Assembly (NCBI RefSeq): GCF_000208745.1
Contig: NC_030852.1
Location: 5,413,458 to 5,477,457, forward strand
Direction: 5' to 3'
DNA: 64,000 nucleotides
DNA from: Theobroma cacao
Lineage: Eukaryota > Streptophyta > Magnoliopsida > Malvales > Malvaceae
Every line of letters starts with the position of its first letter. Positions within the stretch are counted from its first letter, which is position 1. A program made the translations under genes and the position numbers. Positions 11,341 through 24,500 of the stretch are shown here, one piece after another. The notes under the pieces are model-generated. The model made no database searches. It worked only from the letters and a program-made list of their open reading frames with translations, and was not told where the DNA came from.

Positions 11341-12881
11341 ATTTTCTTTCATATGGTTTCGTGGGCTGCAAGTGAAGTGTCCACATTAATCCACGTGACC
11401 CATGTTTGCTTGTTTGACAACCGTTGAGCGTTGAAGACTTTTTTTTTTTTTTTGTTTTCTTTTCATTACTTTTCTTGGAGACAAAGTAAGAAGCAGAAAT
11501 CCATTAATATTAAAACCATAAAATAATACTTATTCACGTTTTGAAAATAGTTTTAATTACAAATTTATAACTATAGAAGCTCGAAAGAGCTTCTAGCTTG
11601 ACACTTGGTGAGCCTTTTGTCTTGACATTTGGCACTCTCACATCTATAGGCTTTTACTTACTTGGGTTTTTGGGCTTAGACTTGATTTGGGCTTACTTGA
11701 GGGTTTTTTCCTCAATTACTGTATTGCTTGTTACTTTCTTTTTCCTATCTTCATCTCCTCTCCTAATGGATTTTAGATATTTCTCTTTTTAACATGTGGC
11801 TTCAAAGTTCTTGGCTTGACACGTGATTGGATTTTTGGGACGTAGGTTTCAGGTTTGATGGTTGGGTTTGTGGTTGAGTTTTTGAGGTGTGGGTTTCAGA
11901 TTTGATGGGGTTAAGTTTGGAGGGTTTTCAACTTGACACGTGATTGGGTTTTTGGGATGAGGACATGAGGTCTGATGGAGTTGGCTTTGTGATTGGGTTT
12001 TTGGAGCTTGATCTTGAGGTTTTTTGAAGTTGGATTTGGATTAGAGTTTTTTACTCTATTCAAAATTTTTCTTTTTGACTTTTTGTACATGGGACACACG
12101 GCTTGTTGAATTCATCGAGAGTCGTATGCTTCTAGATTCTTCCCCATTTTCCACCTCTCTCTTTTTCTTTTATTATAAATTTAGAGATTTTTATTTAAAG
12201 TTTTTTTTTATCATCGTAAGTATGTTTTTGCATAAAAGCGCTACTACAAACACCACTATGATAGTTATAGTAATAACACTTATATATTTTGTACATATCA
12301 AAGTATACTAACAATTAAATATAATAACATAATTATTATTATTATTATATATCTATTTCACAAAATGTTCTCAACTCAATGGAAAAAAAAAAAATTTACC
12401 ATATCAAACGCATCCCACTTCATAACTCCACCTGTAAAGGGTGGGTCTTAAATAAGTATGATATTTAGTACTATTTTTTCATCTATGATATATTACAATT
12501 ATTGAAATTCGGTTTTGCAAATTTATAGAATTTGTCAAAAATAAAAAATAATATCTTTTAGTGGGATTAAGTATATTTAAACTTAAAATTAAATAAATTA
12601 TTATTTATTAATATAATAATATTCCCGAGTTGGACCTGATTTTTCCGTCTAGGTGGTGTGACTTGATCCTTAGACACCTTTATTCTCAAGCAAAATTGTT
12701 TTTTTTTTTTTGTGTGTATGTAATTCTACTAGAAGTAAAAAAAGAATGACGAATGAGGAAACAAAAGAGAGGAATAAAGGAGATTTGACTCAGATCGATT
12801 AAGTTATTTTTTATTTTTTAAAAAAAAAATCGAATTTGACTCCAATAGAGTCAAATAAGTAAGTGTTGGAATAGAATTATG
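11141..12881. other. 5' flank of eL19 and low-complexity intergenic DNA
   Basis: The segment next to the eL19 start should hold its promoter. A TATATA run lies near 11317-11342 and a single TGGGCT (site II-like) at 11362-11367. From 11800 to 12060 there is a degenerate repeat in which cttgacacgtgattggg and gggtttttgg(g/a) recur. No gene is seen. Open frames here are low-complexity. Confidence 0.5.
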
Positions 12882-13408
12882 ACCTAATATCTAAAAAACT
12901 CTTAAATTATTTAAAAATATTTAATAAATCTTTATATTTTTTGTTGTGTTTAATTAAGTTTTTTTTATTTTGATCCCAATAAACTGTTATAATTTTATTT
13001 TGAACTAAATAAACCCTTATGATTAATGATTGACTTAGTCAAAATATCATTTGTTATTCTATGTAACGTGAGTTTAATTTGGTATATTAATATATCATAA
13101 TTAACGAAAATATGACATGCTGATATATCATAATAGAAAAAAATATAACATGCTAATATATCATAATTGATGATGACGTGTTATATTAATCTAGTATGAT
13201 AACATGATCATATAACATTTTTTAACATCATATCAGTGCCATGAGAATATAGAATGACCAGTGGTGTTTTGATTAATGAGAATTAGTTAATCATTAGTCA
13301 TAGCGGCTTATATGATTCAAAATAAAAATACAAGGTTTAATTGAACGTAGTAAAAAAAATTATTTAAATTTTATTAAATAGTTTAAGAGCTTTTTTGAAC
13401 ATTATGCC
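12882..13408. mobile_element. Foldback element, copy 2
   Basis: The right end reads ..aacattatgcc. Its reverse complement (ggcataatgttcaaaaaagc..) matches the left arm from 12882 (ttatgacctaat..aaaactctta..) over about 180 bases. The middle holds tatcataattga-type repeats shared with copies 1 and 3. Confidence 0.75.
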
Positions 13409-13532
13409 TAAAACTATTTAATGTCAATTTGTTAAATAAAGAAAACAATTCTCTTGAGAAAAAATAAAGGAAAAACTATTTAGATTGAAAATAAATAGCG
13501 GTACAAATGTTACATATCAATTTTTAAAAAAA

Positions 13533-14052
13533 GGCATAGTATTTAAAAAAATTTAAATTATTTAAAAATATTTAAATAAGTCTTTGTTCTTTTATTGCGT
13601 TCAATTAAGTTTTTATATTTTTATTTTGAACCAAATAAGCTCTTATACTTTTATTTTAAACTCATATGATTAATTATTGACTTAGTAAAAATATCACTTA
13701 TCATCCTATGTCATATGACATTTAGTCAAAATGATATTAACGTGGCATATTGATATGTCATAATAGATAATGATGTAATATGCTAACACATCATAATTGA
13801 TTATGACATGGCATGCTAATGTCATATGATAACATTATCATGTGATATTTTACTTTCCACATCAACACCAAGTCAATGCTATGTGGATATAAAGTAAAAA
13901 ATTATATTTAAACTAATAATAATTAGTCAACCATTATTCATAAGAATTTATTTGATTCAAAATAAAATTTAAGAGTTTAATTGAACGCAATAAAAGAATA
14001 AAGACTTATTTGAGTTTTTTTAGTAATTTAAGGACTTTTTTCAACTTATGCC
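13533..14052. mobile_element. Foldback element, copy 3
   Basis: The best-bounded copy. It begins ggcatagta and ends cttatgcc, with runs of A (seven or more) on both sides that may be the target duplication. The arms pair over nearly 200 bases. There is no reading frame. Confidence 0.8.
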
Positions 14053-14359
14053 AAAAAAATGAAAAAGGGAGGAAGCAAAATAACTAGATTTTAATAAAAA
14101 AATATATATTAGTTATAACTCAAAATAGGTTGATTTTAAAGAAAAGATATATTATTTATTTATTTGATTAATTCAATCTTGAATGTGTTATCCAACTACT
14201 TAACAAATTTGAAATTAAACATTCAAAACTTATTAATGTAGAAATAGTTAAGACAATTTTTAAAAAAAAAATCAACAAAAAATTGTCGAGTCTTAGGATT
14301 TAATAGTCATTAAGGAGTTCAAATTGTATTTTTTGTTTTGAAAATAATTTTATTTTGTT

Positions 14360-14740
14360 TTTATACCTAACACTTTAAAAAAAAATCTTTGAATTATTTT
14401 TCAAAATTCAAACAAGTTTATATTCTTTTATTGCATTTAATTAATTTTTTATATTTTTATTTTATATCAAATAAATCCTTATAACTATCTAATAATGTCA
14501 TTGGTCAAATTGTATTTTGTCATTTTTATATTACGTTATGATATAACATAACATGTCGACATATCATAATAATAGTATAACAGAATATGCTTACATGACA
14601 TGATCATGTTGAATCTTTACCTTCTACACCAAATACCATATTGGTACTATAAAAAATGACAAATCAAATTTTAATTGATAGTAATTAATTAATTTCTAAT
14701 TATAAAACTTATTCGGTTCAAAATCAAAATTTACTATGTC
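14360..14740. mobile_element. Foldback element, copy 4, truncated
   Basis: The left arm is clear (aatctttgaattatttt.., ttatatcaaataaatcctta) and part of the right arm is present (aacttattcggttcaaaat). The right terminus ..ttatgcc is missing, so the copy is truncated just upstream of the aldose 1-epimerase promoter. Confidence 0.65.
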
Positions 14741-14883
14741 GGATAAACGCTCCGTTGTTTTTGATTTTTGAAGTTTAAATTAATAGTATTTGAACAAATC
14801 AGGAATCATAGAAGTAGAAAGTGGCAAGGTTTAAAAATCTGATTTGTTTGGATAATATTGGATACATAGGAGAAAGGGTTGTC

Positions 14884-14890
14884 TACGTGG
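14884..14890 (+). promoter_or_regulatory. ACGT-core motif (ACGTGGC)
   Basis: Reads acgtggc, an ABRE/G-box-like ACGT core recognised by plant bZIP factors, about 170 bases before the aldose 1-epimerase start codon. A TGACGTAA motif follows near 14920. Motif match only. Confidence 0.35.
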
Positions 14891-14956
14891 CGCGGAGTAA
14901 GGGATTAGGATCGCACAAGTGACGTAAGACCTTCCAACACTGACAAACTGGACTCC

Positions 14957-14964
14957 TTTATAAA
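14957..14964 (+). promoter_or_regulatory. TATA box of the aldose 1-epimerase gene
   Basis: tttataaa, about 90 bases before the ATG at 15055. A pyrimidine-rich ctctctctttcaaactcttt leader lies between, consistent with a short 5' UTR. Confidence 0.55.
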
Positions 14965-15054
14965 CGACCAAACCGAGTTGTACCAAAATGCTCTCAAAGT
15001 CTCTCTCTTTCAAACTCTTTTACTTCCCAAGACAGAACACCAACTCAAGTCTCA

Positions 15055-17664
15055 ATGGCAGGCCAACCAGAGATCTTCGAGCTCAACAATGGTACCATGC
15101 AAGTTAAGATCACCAACTATGGCTGCACTATCACCTCTCTCTCTGTTCCTGACAAGAACGGTAATCTCCGTCAAATCTTTTCTTTTCCTGGTTAAATCTA
15201 ATCATTGTTTAATCCATTATTTATTTATTTATTGTTCTTTTCTGAATGCTCAATTGTTAATGATCAATGGGTCTTCTTGGCTTTGAAGGTCAATTAGCTG
15301 ATGTTGTCCTGGGATTCGACTCTCTCGAACCATATGTGGTAAATTCTCTCGTCTCTTAATTTCGAAGATTTAATTCTACATTGCTGGCAAAATCATATGA
15401 CTTTTCTTTTGAATATCATGTTTGGAATTTTCCTTACACAATGATTGGTTTCTGGCTTTGTAATACTGATCCCTTACAATTGAAAGAAAACTTTGACATG
15501 TGGGAACTGGGAAGTGATTTTTTTTTTTTAATCCTTTTTAATATATTTTGGGTTAATTTACATGTGATCAGCAAGGTGCTTCACCTTTTTTTGGCTGCAT
15601 TGTGGGAAGGGTGGCAAACAGGATCAAAGAGGGCAAGTTTGCTCTTAATGGAGTTGAATACTCTTTGCCAATTAACAACCCCCCAAACAGTCTCCATGGT
15701 ATAGAGTTGTCTTTTTCTTTTTTTCATATTTCTCAACTGTTCTTGATCTGTCTTTTGTGCTGCTGTTTTTCCTTGTAATTTATATTATTGTTCATTGGTT
15801 CATACATTATTTAATTTGCTTGAAAAAGAAAAATCTAACTATGGTCTGTTAAATGGCGGTTCTCTGAAGCTTGATTCAAATTGTCATGTCTAGGAATGAT
15901 GAAGAACTTTCAGTATCGTATTCACTCTATTTGTTTGGTCTTTAATATTTTCCATCAATTCTTAAATAATAAAAGATATTTGTCGTAGTCTTGGCTGACC
16001 AGAATGAGACTGCAGTAACTAGATCAAACTGATGTTCTGCATGCTTCAATTGGTTGTTGATGGATGATGCAATGGAAAGTATTAATATTTTTGATTCTAT
16101 ATGTTGTTAACTATATGAGAGAAAAGGTCAAAAACATTCTTGGAACTTTGCTCTATCTATTAATTTGGCTTGGGTCTGTGAATCAATTTTGCATTCCCTT
16201 TTTTTCCCTTATAAGTTTTCTTAAACGAAAGCTTCACCTCAGAATTTTTTATTTTGTAAAGATAAAATTGAACAAGATATTGAATTTGAGATGTTTCCTT
16301 TTTATTTGACCCCTTCTATTTTCATTCAGACGATGAAGCTGCTGTTAATAATTTAGCAAATAGCTATTATCATTGCACAGAGCGATATAAGAACTGATTA
16401 ATTTCCAGAAAGGACCAAAAAAAAAAACAGAAAGAAAGAAAACATGATGAACAGAAATGCTCTTCTTTTTTTTGATTTGATTATTCTGTTGTGACTTTTG
16501 AGGGCTTACTTGAATTGGGAGTCCATTCTAACTCTTGTTTATACGATCATTTGCTAGGCAGACATGCATCGTTTTTAGATACAGCAAGTGACAGACATAA
16601 AATAGAGAGAACAAATTTGCAACAGCAAACTTGACTTTCTTAAATTTGTTTGTTGTCAGTCAGAAGGACCGTTATATTAACCTATAATAATTTTTTCTTT
16701 TACTGGTAACGAATAGTTTTGCTGTTGATTGACTTTGACACCCATTTCAGATGTACTCATTGTTTCCACACAGAGGCATTTGTTGTATGAATGTATATAG
16801 CAATCATATTTCATTCCTATTGTATCTTTTCTTTTCTTTTTTCTCTTTCCTTTAGGTGGATTCAAGGGTTTTGACAAGAAAATATGGGAGGTGGTAGAAT
16901 ATAAGAAAGGCGAAAACCCATCCATTACTTTTAAGTATCACAGCGCTGATGGTGAGGAAGGTAATTTATCTCTCTCTCTCTCTCTCTCTCTGCATGTATG
17001 CTTCTTTTTTCTCTCTAATGTTCCTGTTTTCCTGTTTAAAGGTTACCCAGGCGATGTTTCTGTGACTGCAACTTACACTCTAACTTCAAGCACAACAATG
17101 AAACTTGAGATGGAAGCAGTGCCTGAGAACAAGGCCACTCCAATTAACTTAGCTCAACACACTTACTGGAACTTAGCAGGCCACAACTCAGGGAACATAC
17201 TTGACCATTCAATCCAGATATGGGCATCACATATAACTCCTGTGGATCAGAACACAATTCCGACTGGTGAAATCATGCCAGTTAAAGGCACCCCTTTCGA
17301 CTTCACTGCTGAGAAGAAGGTTGGTACTTCAATCCATGAGGTAGGCTTGGGTTATGACCATAACTATGTGCTTGGTGGTGGGGAAGAAAAATTGGGTTTG
17401 AAACATGCTGCCAAAGTGAAGGACCCATCGAGTGCAAGGGTCCTTAACTTGTGGACCAGTGCCCCTGGGGTGCAGTTTTACACTGCTAACTATGTGAATA
17501 GAGTTGTTGGGAAAGGAGGTGCTGTTTATAATAAACATTCAGGGTTATGCTTGGAGACACAGGGATTTCCAAATGCCATAAACCAACCAAACTTCCCATC
17601 AGTTGTTGTTCAACCTGGTAACAAGTATCAACACACCATGTTGTTTGAGTTTTCGGTTGAATAA
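15055..17664 (+). CDS. Aldose 1-epimerase (galactose mutarotase), five exons
   Basis: Interconverts alpha and beta anomers of glucose and galactose; probably cytosolic, as no signal or transit peptide is seen. Exons are 15055-15160, 15289-15338, 15572-15698, 16856-16960 and 17042-17664. All junctions are GT-AG, and the total of 1011 nt gives 336 residues, normal for the plant family. Family catalytic residues are present: His94 in NSLHGG, His169 in QHTYWN and the catalytic base Glu301 in LETQGFPNA. Asp235 in GYDHNY is the conserved sugar-binding acid. The N-terminus MAGQPEIFELNNGTMQVKIT matches plant relatives, which sets the start. Intron 3 (1.16 kb) is the longest; intron 4 is only 81 bases and is CT-rich. 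No disruption is seen. It is convergent with VPS26C, with a dead receptor kinase between them. Confidence 0.95.
16969..16992 (+). repeat. (TC)n microsatellite
   Basis: Twelve TC units just inside intron 4 of the aldose 1-epimerase gene, beginning eight bases after the donor. Confidence 0.9.
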
Positions 17665-18394
17665 ATATTTCATTCTTTTGACTGTCCATATTGGAATAAA
17701 GTGTGCTGTTGGTTTGCTTTCTTTAAATTTGAGCGCCAGAACATGGCTGCCTTTTAGTTATGCCTTTTAATAATATGATGATGAGTTGGAAGTATTTTCT
17801 GATCATCCAAGTGGCCTTTAATAAAGTTGAAAAATGGCTACCATATACTGGAGTTTTTTGTTTGCCCCCTTCAAAAGGGCGGAAAGAATCAAGATTCGTT
17901 CCTACCCGAGGAAAATTTCAACCATTGAGGTTCCTATTGCATTAACTCTAATCCTGATGAACTTCATTCTGGTCTCTTATTTCTTGTATGTACGTGATGA
18001 TGCCAAGTCTCGCAAAAGGAATAGTAATAATTATCAGCCTTGGCCATTGCAAGCGGGGTGCTTGTCAGTCATGTCTTGCTAAGTTTTGAACATCATCACA
18101 AGTTTTGGTCCTAGGAAGTTTTATTTGTTTCTAACTCATATTTTGTACCATAAATAATAATGCATAAAAAGGCATTTCCGTGAAACTTCATGAAGCTTCT
18201 ATGGTTAACTTGTTTTAAAGCGATCTTGAAGAAGAAGATGAACAGGTGGAGCAATACAATCTGCTAGGTAAATGCTATTGCTAGCTAAATTATTCTCTTT
18301 GACGCTTTTCCATTCTTTGTGATGTAAAATATGTTGAATCCATGACTAAAATCAAGGCTGCAACGGCTTCTCGGTACACAAATGAGACAGAAAG
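17665..18394. other. 3' flank of aldose 1-epimerase
   Basis: Contains the presumed 3' UTR (attggaataaagtgtgctg near 17692 offers an AATAAA at 17695-17700). No further gene can be supported; short open frames at 17760-18082 have no family signature. Confidence 0.5.
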
Positions 18395-20508
18395 ACAGAC
18401 AGACAGACAAGCATTGCCTGCCATCAAGGCTCGAATGCCAGTTGATCCTTACAGGGTCATCAGCGCATGGAATAATTCTCTTCATTTCTGCAATTGGCGA
18501 AGGAGGTAACGTGCAGTCGTCGGCATCAAAGAGTGACTGTTCTGCATCTATCAGCACTCAAGAAGTTAGTCGAGTGCATAACTTTACTCATTATTAGAAC
18601 CTCAGAGTTGTCAACCTCAATGCAATTGAGCTTGGGAGTATAACTCCTATCGAGCTAGGTTCTTTGTCAAAGACGCTCCATCTTCTTCGACGTTGCCATG
18701 AACTATTTCAGAGGAACAATTCCCCCTTCATTTGGGAACATCTCTTCTCTCCTTTTCTTTCTCTGATGGAGAACTACCTTATAGGAAACATTCCTGTCGA
18801 GCTTGGACAGCTCTCCATTCTTTCAGTTGGTTTCAAACAGATTCTCGGGTATAGTTCCTAAACAGCTATATAATTTCTCGTCCATGATTCATTTTTCCAT
18901 AGCTGATAAGGCCAGATTTCACCTCACTTGGGCTTGACCCTCCCAAATCTTGGGCAAAACAAGTTTTCAGGGCGTATTCTAGCATCAACACTCAATTCCT
19001 CAGGACTCGTACTACTTGATAATATATGGGGATGAATGGTATGAAGAATTTGGGAAGCCTTTAAATTTTGGCAGCAACCCCCTTGACGTAAGTTTTCTAC
19101 TTCCTTGACTAATTGCACCAATCTAAGCCTCTTGTAGTTTCCCTAAAATCACCTGAGAGGTGTGTTACTAGATTCAATTGTAAATCTCTCCACTGATATC
19201 AATTCATTCATTGTTTTGTCCTTGACATGTCACTTTGCAATCAACCGTTGGGTCAGCTTTTTTTTTAAAAAAAAAAAAATATCTAAAACTTTCCTATACA
19301 CGCAGAGCTCCTTCATGCAACTCAGGTTTTCTCTTCAACCAACTTAATTGGTAAGGGAAGATAGTGTTCTGTGTATAAAGGGATTCTAAAGACTGTCATG
19401 GCTGAATGTGAAGTGCTAAGGAACCTTGGGCATTGGAATCTTGCCAAGATCATTTCCTCTTCCTCAACTATTGATTTTTAAGGCAACGGCTTCAAAACTT
19501 TGGTGTTCGAGGTTATGCCATATACGAGTTTAGAATGTTCGCTACATCCAATTTCATCTGAGCAGCAGGAATCCAGAAACTTGAATCTAGTCCAGGGGCT
19601 GAATCCGCATTCCCAATTTGACAGGCCGGTTGTCCATCGTGATCTAAAGCCTAGCAACTTTCTTCTTGGTAGTGACCTTACTGCCCATGTTAGTGATTTC
19701 TTGCTAACAAGGTGTCTTCGGTAGTAATATCATATAGCAGAAATATGAAAAAAAAAAGAGAACAAAGAAGTATTCTGCAGTTTGATTCATTCATTCTGTA
19801 GTTTATATATAGAAAGCTTGAAATGCAAAAATCTAACACATCTTAGCATTAGGTAAATAAATCTTCTAAGTCAAGGGTTGCATTACGTTATGTCAAACAA
19901 AAGAACAAATCAAGAGAGAAAATTTAAATTCTAACAGTGACCACTTAGGCGCAAAGCAATTCAAAGAGGAACTATGGGATACATTCCACCAGGCAATTCC
20001 CTTCTCTATTAGTTCCTAGTTCCGATAGAGTTGAGTTTATATGACCTGTTAAACGATTTTTTGTTTAATTTACCATCTATTAGAGTTGATACATTCTGCA
20101 TATGATCTTTCCCAGATAGAGTGGCAGTTACTTGAAGTGTTTGTAATTGCATAATTGTACAGCTATGGCATCCTTTTAATGGAGTTGTGTACAAGCAAAT
20201 GTCCCACAAGCAGCATGTTTACAGGAGATTGGAACCTACATGGTTATGTTAAGATGGCTCTGCGTGATTGTCTGGTGGAGATAGTTGTTCCTTTAATCAA
20301 ATTCGAAAATGAAGGAGTCTTTAATCAAACTGGCCAAAGCGGCAGAGACATGAGCATTGGGAACATCTGGGAATGCTTTGTATCAGTCCTTAGCGTTGGA
20401 GTCAAATGCACTGCAAATTTGCCAAGAGAACCAATGAACACCATAGATATGCTGACAGTGCTTCACATTGTATGCTTCTTGGAGATCACACAAAAAGGGA
20501 GGGGCTGA
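18395..20508 (+). pseudogene. LRR receptor-like kinase pseudogene (EFR/XA21-type)
   Basis: A heavily decayed leucine-rich-repeat receptor kinase, readable in pieces across frames. The LRR N-terminal cap appears near 18405 (AIKARMPVDPYRVISAWNNS, then LHFCNW). LRR repeats at about 18650-18870 contain LSLMENYLIGNIPVELGQLS. A kinase N-lobe relic lies at about 19395-19540 (MAECEVLRNLGHWNLAKIIS, later VFEVMPYTSLECSLHP). The catalytic loop is at 19620-19700 (VVHRDLKPSNFLLGSDLTAHVSDF; the usual DFG is DFL). The C-lobe is at 20155-20508 (YSYGILLMELCTSKCPTSSM, then LNLH-like WNLHGYVKMALRD). Most of the LRR array and the transmembrane segment are missing and several stops intervene. It cannot make a working receptor. 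Confidence 0.88.
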
Positions 20509-21274
20509 TAATAAGAAATAATCAATAGTAGCTTCAGTGCATTATAGGTTTACTTTTTTTAAAAAAAAAAAGAACATGTAATAATTGCAAGAAGTTAATA
20601 ATAAGATGGAGAAGCAAGGCGTTTCCATCTTTAGTATTTCCTCAATATGGTTTATTGACTTCATTCAGCTTTCCCAGTCACAAGAGGTAGGAAGAAGCAT
20701 GTATTAATATCTGCATCTCTTCTAGAAGCTTCACCTTCTGATTCATTTCCCATGACAATTTTACTTCATTATATGTTTAAAGGGTGTTTGGTGCACTTGA
20801 TGGTGGAAGAATAGGATAAAAATGATCTTCTACCATGTTTGGTATCTACTTGGAAAGGAGGATAGGGTTGGAAATTGGATTACTCATCGTCCAAGTATAG
20901 GTTATTGAATCTTATTGAAATATAGGTAATTATTCAATCTCATGGGATTGTATTATGAGTTTGATACTTTATTTTCAAGTTTCTCATGCTACCTTCTAAA
21001 AAGTTGCATTTTTATTTATAAAATTGAGTTTAGGATACAATTCTACAGAGACGGGCAATTTCAACCAATGACAAAACAATCTTCCTACCCTACATTTAAT
21101 CAAAGCAATTGAAGTTTCCAACATTTGCGAATTACAATTTGAAAGCCACTAGCATATAATCAAGCACAAATTATCAATAAGATGCATAAATAAACATAAG
21201 TTTCTTTCTTCACTTTTCTATTTCATTTCCAGCTATACTTGTTACTCAGAGTGATATTCATAAATTTGTGGACC
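20509..21274. other. Intergenic, between pseudogene and VPS26C 3' end
   Basis: No gene is seen. Near 20783 the sequence gggtgtttggtgcac resembles one end of a PIF/Harbinger-type MITE, but no matching second terminus was found. The right part should hold the VPS26C 3' UTR. Confidence 0.45.
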
Positions 21275-21540
21275 TCACCTTGTTCGAACAAGTTCAAGTG
21301 GAAGAGTTTCCATCGCCGTCTGAAATTTGAAAAGACAGTTTTAGATACGGCAAAAGGCTTTGATATGCAACAGAAACCTGGAATAATGCTTACCCATAGT
21401 CTTGGAGTTCTCGGATCAGATTTGGGATGTAATTTGGACAACTCAGACTGAAAGCTGATGACTATAGCAACTTTGAATTCAATGGAGAATGGACTGCACA
21501 ATGCATTTGAAATACATATATATATATATATATATANAGT

Positions 21541-21591
<51 letters not shown>

Positions 21592-24500
21592 GTATAAATA
21601 AAGTTACAATAACGGTGTCAATTGTCACATCTATTATCATGAAGAAATGTGAACAGATAATTCTTGCTGCATGATTGATATCGATAATTAATCAAGACTT
21701 TCCCTGGTGATTTTCTTGAATTTTCACATACTCCTTTTTTAATTGAAAATGTGTATTTCAATATAAACCCGTCGGGATCTAGTAAGCTACTGTAAATTAT
21801 GACAAACATGTTTGAATTAACCAAGATAATGCTGTTAGTAGCCACCGTAACAGACCATAAAGTCAACATAAACATATAAAGGTTAACATGACTTAGCAAC
21901 TATTAACATTCCTAGGGCCTGGGCAGGAAAAAAGGAAAAAGAAAAGTTATGCTAGAAAGCAATTCGGATGATGAATTTGCAAGAAAGGATAATAGGAGAT
22001 GAATTCCAATCAGAACGATCTCAAATCTTTTATAATCAATCCTCTCTATTACAAGATTTCTACCCCACAGCCAGATATGACCCAAGATAGAAAGAAGTAT
22101 AATGCTAGGGTAAGGGCCTGATTTCTCTATCTTAAGTTCACATGAACTTTGTAAACTATCTTTCATTCTGATGGATAACAAAGCCCTGCTCCCACAAAAA
22201 TTAGGTAAAATATACCATGGATTGGATGTTCACTCATTATGGAATAATATTCCATGCAACGGGGAACATGCCTGCACCCAGATATTCAATAGACTAAACT
22301 GATGCAAAAGGCCTATACCTTCAAGAAGGAAAAAAAACCAAGAAGATACTTCTTTTTCGTCATCTAAACTTGTCAGTTTTAGCAGCCCTTTTTGGTGCAA
22401 GATATTACAATAGCTATCAGCATATGCCCAAATTTCAACCTCTTAGGTTTTCAGCTTCTTTAACTATAACTAGGGTCCCAAACATCTTGAATTTAAGTAT
22501 ATGCATTATATGTAGCAAGGTTAGAATATCCCGATAACATAAAAGCAGACTCTACATTATGGCAATTTATGCTGCCAAAAAGTTCCCTATAATTTATTTA
22601 AGATATTCATTTTGGTAGACATAATAAATAATACAAATTTAATCACTGGTTAGTTGCAAACTTTACTGGGATATAGAAAAAAAAATTCTGCAACTCACCC
22701 AGCTAAGACAGTTGGACAAGTCAAAAGACGGGGGAGTACAACATATATCGGCAGAGTCATATTACGACAGACATCTCCATCTGCTACCTAGAAAAGAATA
22801 AATAAAAGATGTCAAATGATACATCAACTGATTTTTTCGTTTTTGGCCAAGATATATCAAATAAATTAAAACAGTTCCACTGGGCGTGAAGAATTGCACC
22901 TGTGTAGTCTGTATCAAAGAGGTTTCAGTGACGATTTTTTCCCCGAGAAGAATCGACTCCACACGAAGTAAGTGAATGTCAATGGAACAAATTGGAATTG
23001 CAGATGCTTCAACTGTTAGTTCTCCACTGAGAGGTTCAAGCATCGAACGTTGTGTGGATATTCTTCCTATGATGCGAAAGCCACCTATTCAGCCAAACAT
23101 CTAGTCAGCAAGGGGATCATGAAAACACTATGATAAGGATTCAAATGCAATGATGCTGAAGCTCCAGATCATCCAATCCCTTACAAAAATATGAATAACA
23201 AATCAGACATTCCCTGCATTTCAAAGTAAAGGATACTAGACCAAGAAAATGGGAAATTGCAGAAACCTGATTTCAGTTCAGGAAGTATAGGATGTCTTTG
23301 AGTGTCTTGAGTAATGTAAAAGATAACCATCTCAGGAGGAATCGGTTGATCAAGAAGATCAGCTGAAAACATATCAGAAAAGGCAAAGACTATTTAATCT
23401 AATTCATGTGGATATAATTGAGAGGAAGATTTTAAACTGAGCCATACCTCTATCACTTTCAACTATGAATTCCACTATAGCAGATAATGGTTTATGCAGG
23501 TATCCTCTCATTATATCTACAGTTGCCAAATACTATTGCAGTTGAAAATAAGAAAGAATCCAATAGTGATCTAAATAACAAGATTAAACAGAGAAAGAGC
23601 TCTACTATAAGTAAATATTCACCTGGATGCTAATATTTGTTCCATGGAATGTTTCATAAAATCTTTCCAAATTATCTTCTTTAGAATTCCTCAGAATTAT
23701 AGAGAATGGTATCTGCCACAATAAACAAGTATGACTAAAGGAGATATGACGTACTTGCAGTTGAAAAAAATGAGAATAAAGGACAGAAAGTTAAATTAAA
23801 AGATAGTTATATCAAACTTGATATTGTTCTTAGACTCTGCTCACCAACACACAGAAACCAAAACTCTGCCCTTTTGGTATTCCTAAGAGATCAACTCCCT
23901 TAAGGTTAGACTTTATGGTAGGCTTTGTGGTGTATGCTAAAGTACCACTATTTCAATTTTATCATCTCATCATAGGACTTGTGAATCTCTCACTTAAGCA
24001 TGCACCCGTATGTGTGAGTTATCTTTCCTCATTGTTCAAAATTTAAAAATAAATAAATTTATAAAAAAACATATTTATCATGTGAAAAGGAACAAATATA
24101 ACATGCCAAGAAAAAAAATAGTAGGAATTAAAAGGGAAAATGAAATACAATGTGCACAAATACATACACATACTATAATTATATAGTTCACAATTGATGC
24201 AATACCTCTGTTGTACCTGAAACAATCTTTCCAGATGGTTTAATGTCAAGGCTCTTACTCCTGTGCAAACAAGAAAAAAAAAAATCACTTGTAGAGATTT
24301 TCACATAGGCCCAACAGAAGAAGAGATAGATTGAGAACATTTAAAGGATCAATTCATTCCTGCATATTGTCATATAGGCCAAATACACAGGACAGAAAGT
24401 GTAACCAAGACAATGGTAATTTTATAAAAAATATGCCTTTGGTTATTTAGGAAATCCCAACATATAATAGACGAGTAAAAGGGGTGCCATGATGCATACA

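Noticed and set aside
11598..12099. Open frames on both strands
   Set aside because: Produced by a degenerate gggtttttgg-type repeat; no domain on either strand.
16064..16309. 81-codon frame
   Set aside because: Lies wholly within intron 3 of the aldose 1-epimerase gene and is hydrophobic AT-rich noise.
20783..21110. Possible MITE starting gggtgtttggtgcac
   Set aside because: Only one terminus was found; no inverted partner or target duplication.
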